This document shows, one piece after another, positions 23,843 to 34,822 of a stretch of 64,000 nt of DNA. Source of the stretch: Adiantum capillus-veneris (taxonomy: Eukaryota; Streptophyta; Polypodiopsida; Polypodiales; Pteridaceae); NCBI GenBank assembly GCA_014529385.2, contig CM043948.1, positions 24,486,451 to 24,550,450 on the forward strand. The letters are read 5' to 3'. A program made the position numbers and the translations under genes. Within the stretch, counting starts at the first letter, position 1. Each line of letters opens with the position of its first letter. The notes under the pieces were generated by a model. The model was not told where the DNA came from, did no database searches, and saw only the letters and a program-made list of their open reading frames with translations.

Positions 23843-24690
23843 ATGCGAAGGCAAGATCTTGGAGATAAATTATTGCATTTTGCACTCATAAGATCTACAC
23901 TGGTACCAAAGAAAAACAAAATTAGCAGAAAAGCCTTCACTTTCAAGGATTTTGATGGCACTAAAGATGCTAACATGGTTCAGCTAGCATGGGTTAGTCA
24001 ATTAGATGACTATTTTGATTTTCTCGAACATGAAATGGTAAAGTGTGCATCAAATTATCTCACCAGTAGCAGTGCAGTGTGGTGAAATGCCACCAAACAA
24101 CATTTCACACTTGGCATACATTCAAAAAGTTGTTTTTACCTCAATTTTTATCCACACAGTATAAAGCTAAAGCATGACACCAATGGGAGTTAATTTGACG
24201 GGGTCAAAATGAAAACGTACAGGGCTACACTGATCATTTTTGGAACTATTTAATTCAATTGTAAGCTATTGAACATGTCAGTCATAGGAAATTAAAGTGT
24301 AAGTATATATCTGGCTATTAATTTGGCCCGTAATGTGGAGAAGAAGAAAGGTGGACAACCCTCTCACATTGAATAAAGTGCTAACACTAACCATAACAAA
24401 AGAGCTTCTTTCTCTCCTAACTTTGACATGAACAAATATCAAAGCCGTATCTTATTCAAGAGATGAAAATTTGACAGCCCTGTTATAACTTCTCAACCTT
24501 ATGGAAACAACAACAGCAACACACAACAACGAGGCAACCAAAATTCCTCCAGCCAACATCCTACTCAAAACTCTAATGGTAATAAAAAGGTGAAGTGCTT
24601 CAAATGTTCCACTATGGTCACTATGCAGAAAAGTTCCCAAAAGGTCCTGCTAAGTGCAATGGCCAACCCAATGTCCAATGTAATGGAGTC
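23843..24690 (+). pseudogene. Gypsy B gag remnant
   Basis: Gag forms the virus-like particle. The start shows a gypsy gag pattern (FTFKDFDGTKDANMVQLAW, LDDYFDFLEH). The next 400 bp carry several stops and frame changes. An Asn/Gln/Ser-rich linker then leads to a zinc knuckle relic, CFKC then HYGHYAEK, near 24595-24640, read in two frames because of a one-base slip and lacking the last Cys. Confidence 0.75.
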
Positions 24691-26030
24691 ACCAAAAATC
24701 CAAACCAAAGACCTTTCAGCAACAACCACCCCAATGATGCTACTGTTAACCTCATCCAAGATTCTAATTCCAACTACATTGAAGTGGAAGCTAATTACGG
24801 TGAGGGATATGACCTTGAGTATGATCATGATGACAACCCATCTTCAGGTACTCCTATATCTCCTCACACTTTGTTTAAAGTGCAAGGCACATTCAAGGGT
24901 GAAAGTGTCACCATTCTTTTAGATGATGGCAGTAGCGATGATATAATATCTGCATGATTGGCACGACAACTCTCTCTATCTCTCTCTGAAATTCCTTCAC
25001 CTCACAAAGTCAAAACAATTTTTAATTATCAATGTTTTAATTGCAAACTCCAAGTCACTATTGAAGTTTGCATTGGTGAATTTACACAAGCATGTATATT
25101 TTTGGTAGCACCATTGCATGGTCTTGATAGGATTTTGGGAATGCCATTCCGTCATGAATTTGATCCATTGATTAATCATAAAACACGTACCATGTCTCTC
25201 ACTCATAATAATAAAAAATTTCTCCATCCAAGAAACACTAGAACATCAAAATTCTCACTTCTCTCTCACACTCAAGCCAAAAGAGAAATTCAAAAACAAG
25301 GGAAAACATATCTGGTGCTGGTAAATCAAATCTCTCTTGAAAGTGAAACTCCACATAACTCCTCACATGATGATTTTCTCTCACAATTTAAGAAATTTTA
25401 CATGCATGACTTACCACCTAAAATTCCACCTTCACACCCAGAAGACCACAAAATAGATATTATACCGGGTAGTGAACCTCCTTGTAGAGCACCTTACCCT
25501 GTAAATCCAATTGCACACAGGGAGATACAAACTCAAATCACTCATTTGCTTCATGTAGGACTTATAAGACCTAGTAGTTCATCATACAGAGCTCCAGTAC
25601 TTCTTGTTAAGAAGAAAAATGGAAATTTTCACTTGTGTATTGACTACAAGGCTTTAAACAAGATCACCATCAAGAATAGGTTCCCTATTCCTAGAGTGGA
25701 TGTTCTGCTAGACAAACTAAAAGGGGCAAACATCTTTAGCAAAATTGACCTCAAATCAGTGTACCCCCAAGTCAAAATGTTTGACCAAGATGTCTACAGA
25801 ACTTCTTTTAGAACACAAACGGGACATTATGAATTTTTTGTGATGCTATTTGGTCTAACAAATGCACCAACCACATTCACACGCATGATGAACATAATTT
25901 TCATTGACCATCAAGAATTTGTGATTGTATTCTTTGATGATATTCTTGTATTCAATAAATCAAAACAAGAGCATAAAGAGCAGTTAACATGTGTGTTTGA
26001 TATGCTTGCACACAACCATGCATCCTGAAA
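24691..26030 (+). pseudogene. Gypsy B protease and reverse transcriptase
   Basis: The protease is marked by VTILLDDGSSDDIIS, where the usual DSG/DTG motif reads DDGS, followed by a single TGA at 24955. After it the frame stays open for 356 codons. It contains LHGLDRILGMPF (protease end), the RT entry LIRPSSSSYRAPVLLVKKK and LCIDYKALNKITIKNRFPIP, and the catalytic block VFFDDILVFNKS. Those motifs place it in Ty3/gypsy, probably a chromovirus-like lineage. The frame closes at 26028 by a slip, and RT continues in the next frame. Confidence 0.9.
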
Positions 26031-26770
26031 AGAGTTCATTTTTCCAATCAAAAATTGAATATATGGGACACATTGTATCTGGCAAGGGAATACATGTAGA
26101 CCTCAAGAAAATTAAATCCATTCAGTCATGGCCTAGATCCAAAAATTTGCATGAACTACGTTCTTTTTGGTCTATTCAATTGTTACATGAGGTTTGTATG
26201 AAACTTTTCTTACAAATCTCATTACCTCACTCTCTTGTTAAAGAAAGATTCTCCTTATGCCTGGTCTGATTTGCAAGACAATTCCTTTGATGCACTAAAA
26301 AATGCTTTGATAAATGCACCGCAATTTCTTGATTTTGATAGACCATTCTTTGTCGTAGTCACTGATGGTAGTGGAAAAGGTATCGGTGCAGTCCTTATGC
26401 AAGATAACCGTCCGCTTGCATTTGAAAGTCATAACTTTAAACTGTATGAAGCAAAATTTAGTAAATATGACAAAGAGTTGATTGCTGCTATACATGCCTT
26501 GAAAATTTGGAAACACTATTTAATGGGTGTTGATTTAACCATCAAAAGTGATTAACAAAGTATCAAATACTTATTGTCTCAACACTTAATAGATGATAGA
26601 CATTTTAAGTGGGCTGCCTTCATTCAAAGTCTTCAACCAAACATTCAATACCAACCAGGTAAGGAAAATGTTGTAGCTGATGCTTTGAGCCGAAGACGGG
26701 TACTTCATTTGATTCAGTGCCTAACACTTATGCACAAGATGATGATTTCAAAACCACGTGGTTGCATATG
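25991..26770 (+). pseudogene. Gypsy B RT thumb and RNase H
   Basis: The RT C-terminus (FFQSKIEYMGHIVSGKGI) leads, with frameshifts at about 26160 and 26240, to an RNase H domain. That domain shows TDGSGKGIGAVLMQ (first Asp), then YDKELIAAIHALKIWKHYL (Glu), and TIKSD (Asp) followed directly by a stop. The characteristic YQPGKENVVADALSRR end of the domain is at about 26650-26690. RNase H removes the RNA template during reverse transcription. Confidence 0.88.
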
Positions 26771-26789
26771 ATTGAGAATTTTGTGCACA

Positions 26790-26937
26790 CATTTTTTGAA
26801 TACACTATTCAAGAAACTTTCTTTATTTAAACAAAAATTGTGTGTAACTAAATCTTTTCGTACATTACTCATTGAAGAATTGCACAAACCACCCTATGTT
26901 GGACATAGAGGATTTACTGCTACTTTTTAAAACTTGC
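26790..26937 (+). pseudogene. Gypsy B integrase start, truncated
   Basis: The H2C2 entry is readable across frames (LIEELHKPPYVGHRGFTATF). It stops at about 26937, where unrelated DNA begins. The integrase core is absent from the rest of the window in this orientation. Confidence 0.75.
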
Positions 26938-27091
26938 TTGGAAGCGTTGTAACGCCGTGGCTTCGGGAGGGGTGGAGGAGGATGCCATAATGCTAGCTCT
27001 TAAGGTAGGAATACAAAGAGTGTTGGAGCTCAAATGAGAGTGTGAACAGGCAAAGAGTGTGAAAATGGTAGGGTTTAGGAGGCTTTATATA
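26920..27091 (-). pseudogene. Truncated 5' end of an unknown gene (gene C)
   Basis: On the minus strand TATATAAA at 27091-27084 is followed by about 95 bp of leader and an ATG at 26988. The ATG lies in a good plant context (ATTATGGCA) and opens MASSSTPPEATALQRFQ. The frame then enters gypsy integrase DNA at about 26937 and stops 5 codons later. The MASSS opening and the TATA spacing look like a plant gene start, cut off by the junction. What the gene encoded is unknown. A poly-C tract (27099-27118) lies just upstream of the TATA box. Confidence 0.4.
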
Positions 27092-27098
27092 GCACGTG

Positions 27099-27118
27099 CC
27101 CCCCCCCCCCCCCCCCCC
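27099..27118. repeat. Poly-C tract
   Basis: 20 consecutive C, followed by CTCAAAAAATAATAATAAC. Possible length error in the assembly. Confidence 0.9.
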
Positions 27119-27358
27119 TCAAAAAATAATAATAATAACAATAATTAAAATATTAAACAATTTTCATAAAGTAACACAAATAACAAGAAGTTATAAAAAA
27201 CTTACAAACTAAATTACAATCATTTAACTCTAAAAACACATCACTACCACTTTGAGATAATGTGCATTGCCAAAATTTGATACAACCATTTGCTTGAACT
27301 TACAATTGTGATATTATAAGAAATTTAAGTACAAAATATAACTACTCTAATGATAAAA

Positions 27359-28702
27359 TCAAATTCTCTTTGGTCGTCCACGCTTTTTCAATTTGAATCG
27401 TGCTCTCCATGCGGCTACCAATCTAGCAAAAAAAAAGAGAAATAGCATACCCAACTTAGAGCAGGGAATAATCAAAAGAACATAAATATAACATAATTAA
27501 GAGAGAAAAATCATTCACCTTACGTCGTCCGATGCAAAATTTTGTATCTTCTCCATGCTCTAAACCCATTATCATTAAGTGCTCCCGCACATTGGCCAAT
27601 GTCCAATGCTTGTTCACTTGGACGGTTTCAATGGAACCACTCGACAATTTGATTGCAATATCAAATACCTCAATTGTAGCATCGGTGGATTGCAATGGAA
27701 TCCATTCACCAAGCTTGCACATCCATCTTTCATAGAAGTACCGCACGTAAAGGGTGGAGCGCACCTTGATGAAATGGATAGCAATGCCGAAACTTCCAAC
27801 CTGACACCGAAAGCGATCTCCGTTGTGAAGTCCTTCAAGATACCCCCACTTCTCGCCAAGGATGGCTTCCAATGTATCGTATTGTAGATCTTTGCAAACA
27901 TACATAGTATTTGTATGATGGAAAGGCAAAGATCCAAAGATTCTAGCGAAGACATGAGCAGGACAACACCATCCAAGCCCAACGGAACGCGAGGCTTTTC
28001 CAAATTTTAATGATGCTCTCACATTAGCTACAATCTTGGCTTTCAAAGACATTACAGTGAATGCATCTGGCTTTGGCCACTCCATGCCACGCAAGGTTGT
28101 AGCCTCCAAAGGTTGTAGCTCTCCATAGCCTTCCTCATCTGTAGGTACAATGTACTTGTGGGTGTAGAAGAACACCCTTTGTCGTGCAAGGTTTGATGAA
28201 GTTGTGTTGGAGAAGAGCATATCCCCAAGACTTGCATGCATGGTCGTAAATGTGCCTGAAAGGCACGAGAGTGGTTGCTCCTCCACAAGGCTAAAAGGGA
28301 AAACATCTACATAGAAACAAAATAGTCCGTGAGATGTAAAAAGTCCATTTTTTTGTTACCACCAAAACCATTGAAGTGCAAGGGACATACAATTACAAAG
28401 AAAATCCCTTGGGTTGGTGATCCCTCGTAGACGCATGTGTCCAAACATGAAAACATGTTGAACGATTTCCACCGTACCCTTGTCTCTTACTTGCTTGAAG
28501 CCTATTAGTCTTCCCTTCCAATGGAGATCAACGTTTGTTCTTTCACGAACACGATGGGGACCGATTGCGGAAGGTTGCATGTAGACCCACGCACCTTCTT
28601 GAAAACCTGAGGTTCCCATTGCTGCTCCTCATTCTTTGAGTTGTGGAGAACCATAATTTGAATGATGGGTTTGGGGCGTCTATTTTGACCATTGTTTGCC
28701 AT
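27359..28702 (-). CDS. Gene B: unrecognised three-exon gene, basic AT-hook-like tail
   Basis: Exon 1 ends at 28397 (CTTT/GTAATT) and exon 2 runs 28306-27524 (TATGTAG/ATG to GAC/GTAAGG). Exon 3 runs 27414-27359 (GGTAG/CCGC to TGA). With these sites all phases agree and the ORF is continuous for about 350 codons from the ATG at 28619. A better-context ATG at 28702 (CCATGGCA) opens a 32-codon frame that is one base out of register, so either it is frameshifted or 28619 is the start. Visible features: a hydrophilic start, GRLIGFKQVRDKGTVEIVQH, a Cys/Trp-containing middle (GLGWCCPAHVFARIFG), and the C-terminus KLKKRGRPKRI, an AT-hook/nuclear signal. No family recognised; nuclear DNA binding is inference from the tail. 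Confidence 0.55.
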
Positions 28703-28712
28703 GGATGCTTAA

Positions 28713-28975
28713 GTGGGAGCTTGAAATTGCAATGGAGAGCTTGGGGAAGGAGGAGGGAGACAATGTTTAGAGAGAGTGGGAGCTTACAGTTGCAATGGAG
28801 AGCTTGAGGAAGGAGGAGGGAGACAGAGTTTAGAGAGAGAGTGGGAGCTTAAAGTTGCAATGGAGAGCTTGAGGAAGGAGGAGGGAGATAGTTTAGAGAG
28901 AGAGTGGGAGCTTAAAGTTGCAATGGAGAGCTTGAAGAAGGAGGAAGGTGTAACAGTTTAGAGAGAGAGTGAGAG
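28713..28975. repeat. VNTR, four 62-65-bp units
   Basis: Units start at 28713, 28776, 28841 and 28903, with a partial fifth at 28968. The core is GTGGGAGCTTAAAGTTGCAA then GGAGAGCTTGAGGAAGGAG. The array lies immediately upstream of gene B, where its promoter or leader would be. Confidence 0.95.
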
Positions 28976-29365
28976 CTTTGTGTTATGGAAAGTGGCTATG
29001 GAGGAAGGGAGTCTTGGAAAAAAGGTTCTAGAGTGAGAAAATGACTTTTTGATCATAGGGTAGGTTTGGGGGGAGTTTTGGATGGAATACTTTGAATTTA
29101 TTTATTTTTTTGAAAAATTTGAAATTTTAGAGTTTTTGCAAAAACGTATCTGTGGACCCGCCACTCCCCCCCTCCCTTTTTTCCCCTCCCTCTTTTACCC
29201 ATCCACCTCCCTCTAGGATACAAAGCAATAAATGAGTGGACAACCCTATTATTCTCTATACGTTCTTAGATTCTAGACTTATATACATTGCTCTCTTCCT
29301 ATTGGCTGGAGCCTAATTAACCTTAATCCTATATGGCCCAAGGAAAGTCCACATTTTTCCTAATG
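28976..29365. other. Spacer, T-rich then C-rich
   Basis: Contains TTTATTTTTTTGAAAAA and a CCCCCCTCCC-rich block near 29165-29215. No gene seen. Confidence 0.5.
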
Positions 29366-30366
29366 CTTACTAGCATACCCAACCCAACTGTATGCTAGGT
29401 GGAACACAAGGCATGCTAGCTAGCATACTCCATATGCTAACTAGCATACCCAGCCCAGCTGCTAGTTCTAACTAGAATACTCCATATTCTAACTAGCATA
29501 CTAGGTATGTTAACTAGCATACCAGGTATGTTAATTAGCATACATATTGTGTTAACCAACTAGCTCTGTATGCTATTTAGGACCCAAGGCATGCTAACTA
29601 GCAGAGTCCATATGCTAACTAGTAGAGTCCATATGCTAACTAGCACAATCTATATGCTAACTAGCATACTCCATATGATAGCTATCATACTCACTATGAT
29701 AACTAGTATACGCATTAGGACCCCCATCATGCTATCGAGCATACTAGGTGCTAACTAGCATAAGTGATGTTAATTAGCATATATCTTGTGCTGACTAGCT
29801 AACTTTATATGCTAGGTAGAACACAAGGCATGCTAACTAGCATACTCCTTATGCCAACCAGCATACTCCATATGCTTACTAGCATACCCAACCCAACTCC
29901 TAGTTATAGCTAACCAACATAACCCTTGTCTTAAATAGCATACCCACCATGCTAGTGAGCATACTAGGTGTTAACTAGCATAAGTGGTGTTAACTTGCAT
30001 ACCTTTTATGTTGACCAACTAGCTCTGTATGCTATTTAGAACTGAAGGCCTGCTAACTAGCATAATTCGTATGCTACCTAGCAAACTCCACATGCTAACT
30101 AGCATAATCACTTTCTATTAGACAACGTACTTATCATGCAATTGAGCATACTAGGTATTTAACTAGCATACTAGGTTTGTTAACTAGCATACCAGGTATG
30201 TTAATTAGCATACATATTGTGTTAACCAACTAGCTCTGTATGCTATTTAGAACCCAAGACATGCTAGCTATCATACTCCATATGCTAGCTAGCATAGTCA
30301 ATATGCTAACCAACACAGTCCATATGCTAACTAGCAAAAGTCTACAGATCAGTATGCTATTGATCA
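29366..30366. repeat. Array of near-palindromic TATGCTAACTAGCATA units, array 1
   Basis: About 1.0 kb in which words such as GTATGCTAACTAGCATAC recur every 15-35 bp with substitutions. Each unit is an inverted repeat TATGCTA...TAGCATA around an AC/GT centre. Spacing is irregular. On the minus strand the array lies between the splice donor at 30444 and gene B. Open frames inside it give repetitive Met-Leu-Thr-Ser-Ile peptides and are artefacts. Confidence 0.95.
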
Positions 30367-31529
30367 ACATATACAAGTTACTAAGCACTAGAGATGCAAT
30401 GCATAAAATGAATAAGTTATGGTACAAGTATTTGATTGATCACCTGAGGCTCGTCTAGGAGGTGCACTGGGTGTTCTATGTACCTGTTCCTCGCCATCCT
30501 CTTTCGACAAACATCCTTCTTGTTTGACACGAGTCTCCACTTTCCAAAATGTGTAGACCAATTCCTTAATTTCATCTATGATAGGGCTATGATGGTGTTG
30601 CTTGTGACATGCAACCAATGAAAACAATCGACCATCAACATCGGGCTTCGCCTGTCGTGATTTCGCCTTGTGTAAGGTGCGACGATTGACATTTAGGACC
30701 CTGGAAATTTTGCAATAGGCATGTTTCCTTTGAATTCAACATCATCTACAATGCTGCATTCTTCAAAAACAACTCCTCATTGGAACCTAGCTACTTGACG
30801 GTAGCCAGTGTGCTGCGAACATTGGAGGCAACTACGGTCTGTACAACAGCCTCCTCTTGGAAAGACTCATCATGGATCGCCTGAACATGCGGATGCTGAG
30901 CAACAAGATTCCAGATTTCCCACTTTGCTTCTATACTAAAACCTTCAGTCCTACTCTTGAAAACTCTCACAATCTCCGAGGAGATTTTCTTTTCCTCCTC
31001 ATCGTTGAGGGCATGATGTTGTCGCTCAAATTTCATTTGTTTCTGCTCTCGTTATTTCCTCTTTCTTACTCTCTCATATTCTTTGATTACAGAAAGATCT
31101 GGATCTTGGGAGTTGTAATTCATTGCCTGTAGTGGCTCTCTTCTGCTTTTTCCTGAGAACTGTAGACGTGCATAATATGTTACTTACTTAAAATCACTTA
31201 AATGTATAGCTGTCAACAGATGATGTCGTAATGCACACATACTCTGAACAAATGCTCTCACAAAACTAAAGATGTGACCAAAAAAACCAATGACTTCATT
31301 TGGAGTGGGTGGGCTACACATAAGATTTGCTTACCATCAGATTACAGTATGGCTCCATTTCTAGCATTGGAGCTAGTGGCAATAATGTTGGCTACTGGTT
31401 CTCCATTTTTGTAGGTCTGTGTCAGAACAAGAGAAAGAGCTCAACTTTGACAACTAATCTCTCAGGTAGGATTCCCGGTGCAAGGAATGAACGAGAGAGA
31501 GAGCAAGACTCATCAAACCGCCTGCTAGT

Positions 31530-31641
<112 letters not shown>

Positions 31642-31899
31642 AAGAGAGACTCCCCACGTCGTCTTCAGGAACTGAAAACAGAAGCACATGAGGAGGAAAA
31701 ATAATTTTTTTATGGAACATTTGAAATTCAAAGGACTTGCCCATCCGTTTTCAGTATATACTAACAAGCACAAGTAACTAGCATTGTTCGGGACAACATA
31801 TTCAGTGACACGTTAACATGCTTCTATCCAAAGGTCAAAAGATAGCAGTTATAAACCATGCTAGTGTGTGTGGTGGTGGTCTCGTGATCTTGTGATCAG

Positions 31900-32540
31900 C
31901 AATTTGTGAAGGGATGAGTTGTTCTTGTTGGTCCACAATTGAAGGTGGATCCTCATAAATGTGATGTGTAGGTAGGGGTCCTTTGAAATATCTTAAAACA
32001 CTAATGTGGAAAGCATTGTGAATGTGTCAATGTGAAAATAAGTATAAACAAAATGAAACATCATTGATCACATCAAAAATTTTGAATGGACCATAAAAAC
32101 GAGGAGCAAGTTTAACAAGAACATTAGTATTAACACTTATGATCCTTCGTTTTTCAATGTGAAGCATAACATAGTCACCTTCCTTAAACTGGTGTGCCTT
32201 GCAGTGATTGTTAGCATGCTTAGTGTAAAGTGCATGTGAGTGTTTAATGGCAAAATGCACACTTGCATAAACATCCTGAAAATTAGCAGTAAAATCATCA
32301 GTGGGCAGGCACAACATTAGAAAGACGTAAAGCAAGAGTAGGCAGAGAATGACCATACACAATTTCAAATGGAGATTTACATGTGGCAGTGTGAGTAGTG
32401 TTGTTATACGCAAATTGTAGAATATGCAGGTAATCATCCCGTTTCTTGGGTTGAGTGTGACGCAGAAATGGTATCGAATAAAGACATCATAAAGGACAAG
32501 CAAAAACTAATGAACTATTGCACAGTAAAATAATATTGAA
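31900..32540 (-). pseudogene. Ty3/gypsy integrase C-terminal fragment in gene A
   Basis: Reading minus from about 32500: HILQFAYNNTTHTATCKSPF, EIVYGHSLPTLALRLSNV, then a slip, then KHANNHCKAHQFKEGDYVML and LAPRFYGPFKIFDVINDVSF. That is the end of the integrase core and the GPY/F domain. Only this part of the element is present and no LTR was found. It sits between the acidic exon (ending about 32610) and the last exon of gene A. Confidence 0.85.
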
Positions 32541-33304
32541 AAGAGTTTTTCCATTACAATATCTAGAGAGATACATGCCATAGGGTGTGGAGCTTGCTAA
32601 CACTACATAACTTGGACACAATAGGGAACAGATTGAGCATAATTTCTTGCAAGCACGTGAGCGAATTGCTTTCTTTTCACCTCTGTTGTGGTCGTTTATG
32701 TCATCAAGGGTGCTCGGAGGGGCAGCACATTTCTCGTCCCCAGGTTCTTCCAGAATCTCTTCCAAGCCACCTTTTCTCTTTAATTTCACTTTGTTTACAA
32801 AACCCTGTAGGGGGCTATCATCACCGGCATCTTGCGCAGTCAGCCCACTGTCAGTACTAAAACCTTCCTCTTGAGCACTCCTATCTTCCTCTTGCACACT
32901 CCTACCTTCCTCTTGCACACTCCTAACTGTTTCCTCTGAGACGCTTGTTTGATCATTTGTAGGGGTCTTGGGTTTGGGATGAGTAATCATGATAAAATCT
33001 TCATCATCGTCATCATCATTTTCTCCTTTACCATTTGCAGCAGCCTCGTGCACTTTCAGATTCTGTCGCATTACATCTGCCCTTTCTTATTGTCTATCCA
33101 GCTCATCAGATTCATCATTACAGAGCTTCTCTTCTTTCCTTTGATTGGCAGGTGTCTTGTCAGGTTCATATCCTGCATCATTGATACCTGTGTATTCCAT
33201 TCACCCGTTAATTTTCATTGATACCATTATGATTGCTTGTATGCATAATGTGACAAGTAGCATTCCATGTATGGTAGGCATCTATATCCTGTAGGCATTC
33301 ATAT

Positions 33305-34822
33305 TGTCTATGCTTACTATGCTATCTAGTATAAGTGTGCTAACCAACATGATTAATATGCTAACTAGCATACAGAATATGCTAACAAGGAAGTGTGAAT
33401 ATAGTGTGTATGCTAACTAGCAGAGAATGTATGCTAGTTAGCATAAATAAAATGTTAATAGGAAAAAATTGTGTGTATGTTAATGGTATGCTTATGTTTG
33501 ATAGTGTGTAATTAGCATACACGCTATGTTAATTAGCATAAATGGTATTCTAATTAACATACAATGTATGCTACCATATATGGTATGCTAACTAGAGGAT
33601 AAGTTATGCTAATAAACATAACGTCTCTGCTAATTAGCATACTATTTTTTTTGGTTAGCATATTGTGCATGCTAACTAAAATACACATTACGATAACTAG
33701 CAAAGAGGTATGCTAATTATAATACAAATTATGCTAGCTAGCTCAAAATGTATGCTAACAAGCATACACATTTTGCTAGCTAGCAAAGAAGGTATGTTAA
33801 CTAATCTTTGAATGCTTGTTAGCAAGCACCAAATGCTAGCTAGCATACAGAGTATGCTAATTATCATACCTTTTTTTATAGTTATCATACTTGCATACTA
33901 GCCATCATACTAAATGTTCTAATTAGCATAAGAGGTATACTAATTAGCATATATAATAAGCTAATTAGCATACTTTTTATGCTAATTAGAACATTGTGTA
34001 TGATGACTAGCATGAAAGTATGATAACTATAAGAAAAGGTATGCTTATGCATGCTGATTAGCATACCTTTTTCCTAATTAGCATACTTGCATGCTAGCCA
34101 TCATACAATATTCTAATTAGCATAAAAAGTATGCTAGTTAACATATTATATATGCTAATTAGCATACCCTGTATGTTAGTTAGCACACTCTGTGTGCTAA
34201 TTTTCATACCTTGTATGTTAGGTAGCGCACAGGGTATGCTAATTAGCATACTTTGTGTCTAACTGGGAAACTCTCTATGCTAGTTAGCGTGCATAGTTTG
34301 TTAACTAGCATAGGAGGTATTCTTATTAGCATACACAGTATGCTAACTAGCATACAAAAATGCCAAATAGTATTCACAATGCTAACTAGCATACAGGGTA
34401 TGCTAATTAGCATACTTTGTGTCTAACTGGGAAACTCTCTATGCTAGTTAGCATGCATATTTTGTTAACTAGCATAGAAGGTATGCTTATTAGCATACAC
34501 AGTATACTAACTAGCATACAAAAAATGCCAACTAGTATTCACAATATGTTAGCTAGGATAACTATCGTGCTAACTAGCATACACATTATGCTTACCACCA
34601 TGACAATGTATGCTAGCTATATCTCATAGTATGCTTACTAGCATAACTAGGTTTGACAACTACCATACACAATATGCTAGACACCATACCCACTAAGATA
34701 ACTATCATACCATCTGTGCTAACTAGCATAACTAGGTTTGACAACTACCATACACAATATGCTAGACACCATACCCACTAAGCTAACTAGCATACCTTCT
34801 ATGCTAACTAGCATACACAGGG
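33305..34822. repeat. Array of near-palindromic TATGCTAACTAGCATA units, array 2
   Basis: About 1.5 kb of the same family as array 1, with TATGCTAATTAGCATA and TATGCTAGTTAGCATA as the commonest variants. A duplication of about 130 bp is visible inside (about 34225-34350 versus 34387-34515). It fills most of the gene A intron 34870-33188. Confidence 0.95.

Noticed and set aside
29366-30366. Palindromic array as a CRISPR array
   Set aside because: Spacers are not unique or of constant length, the repeats are degenerate, no cas genes exist and the context is a plant nuclear genome.
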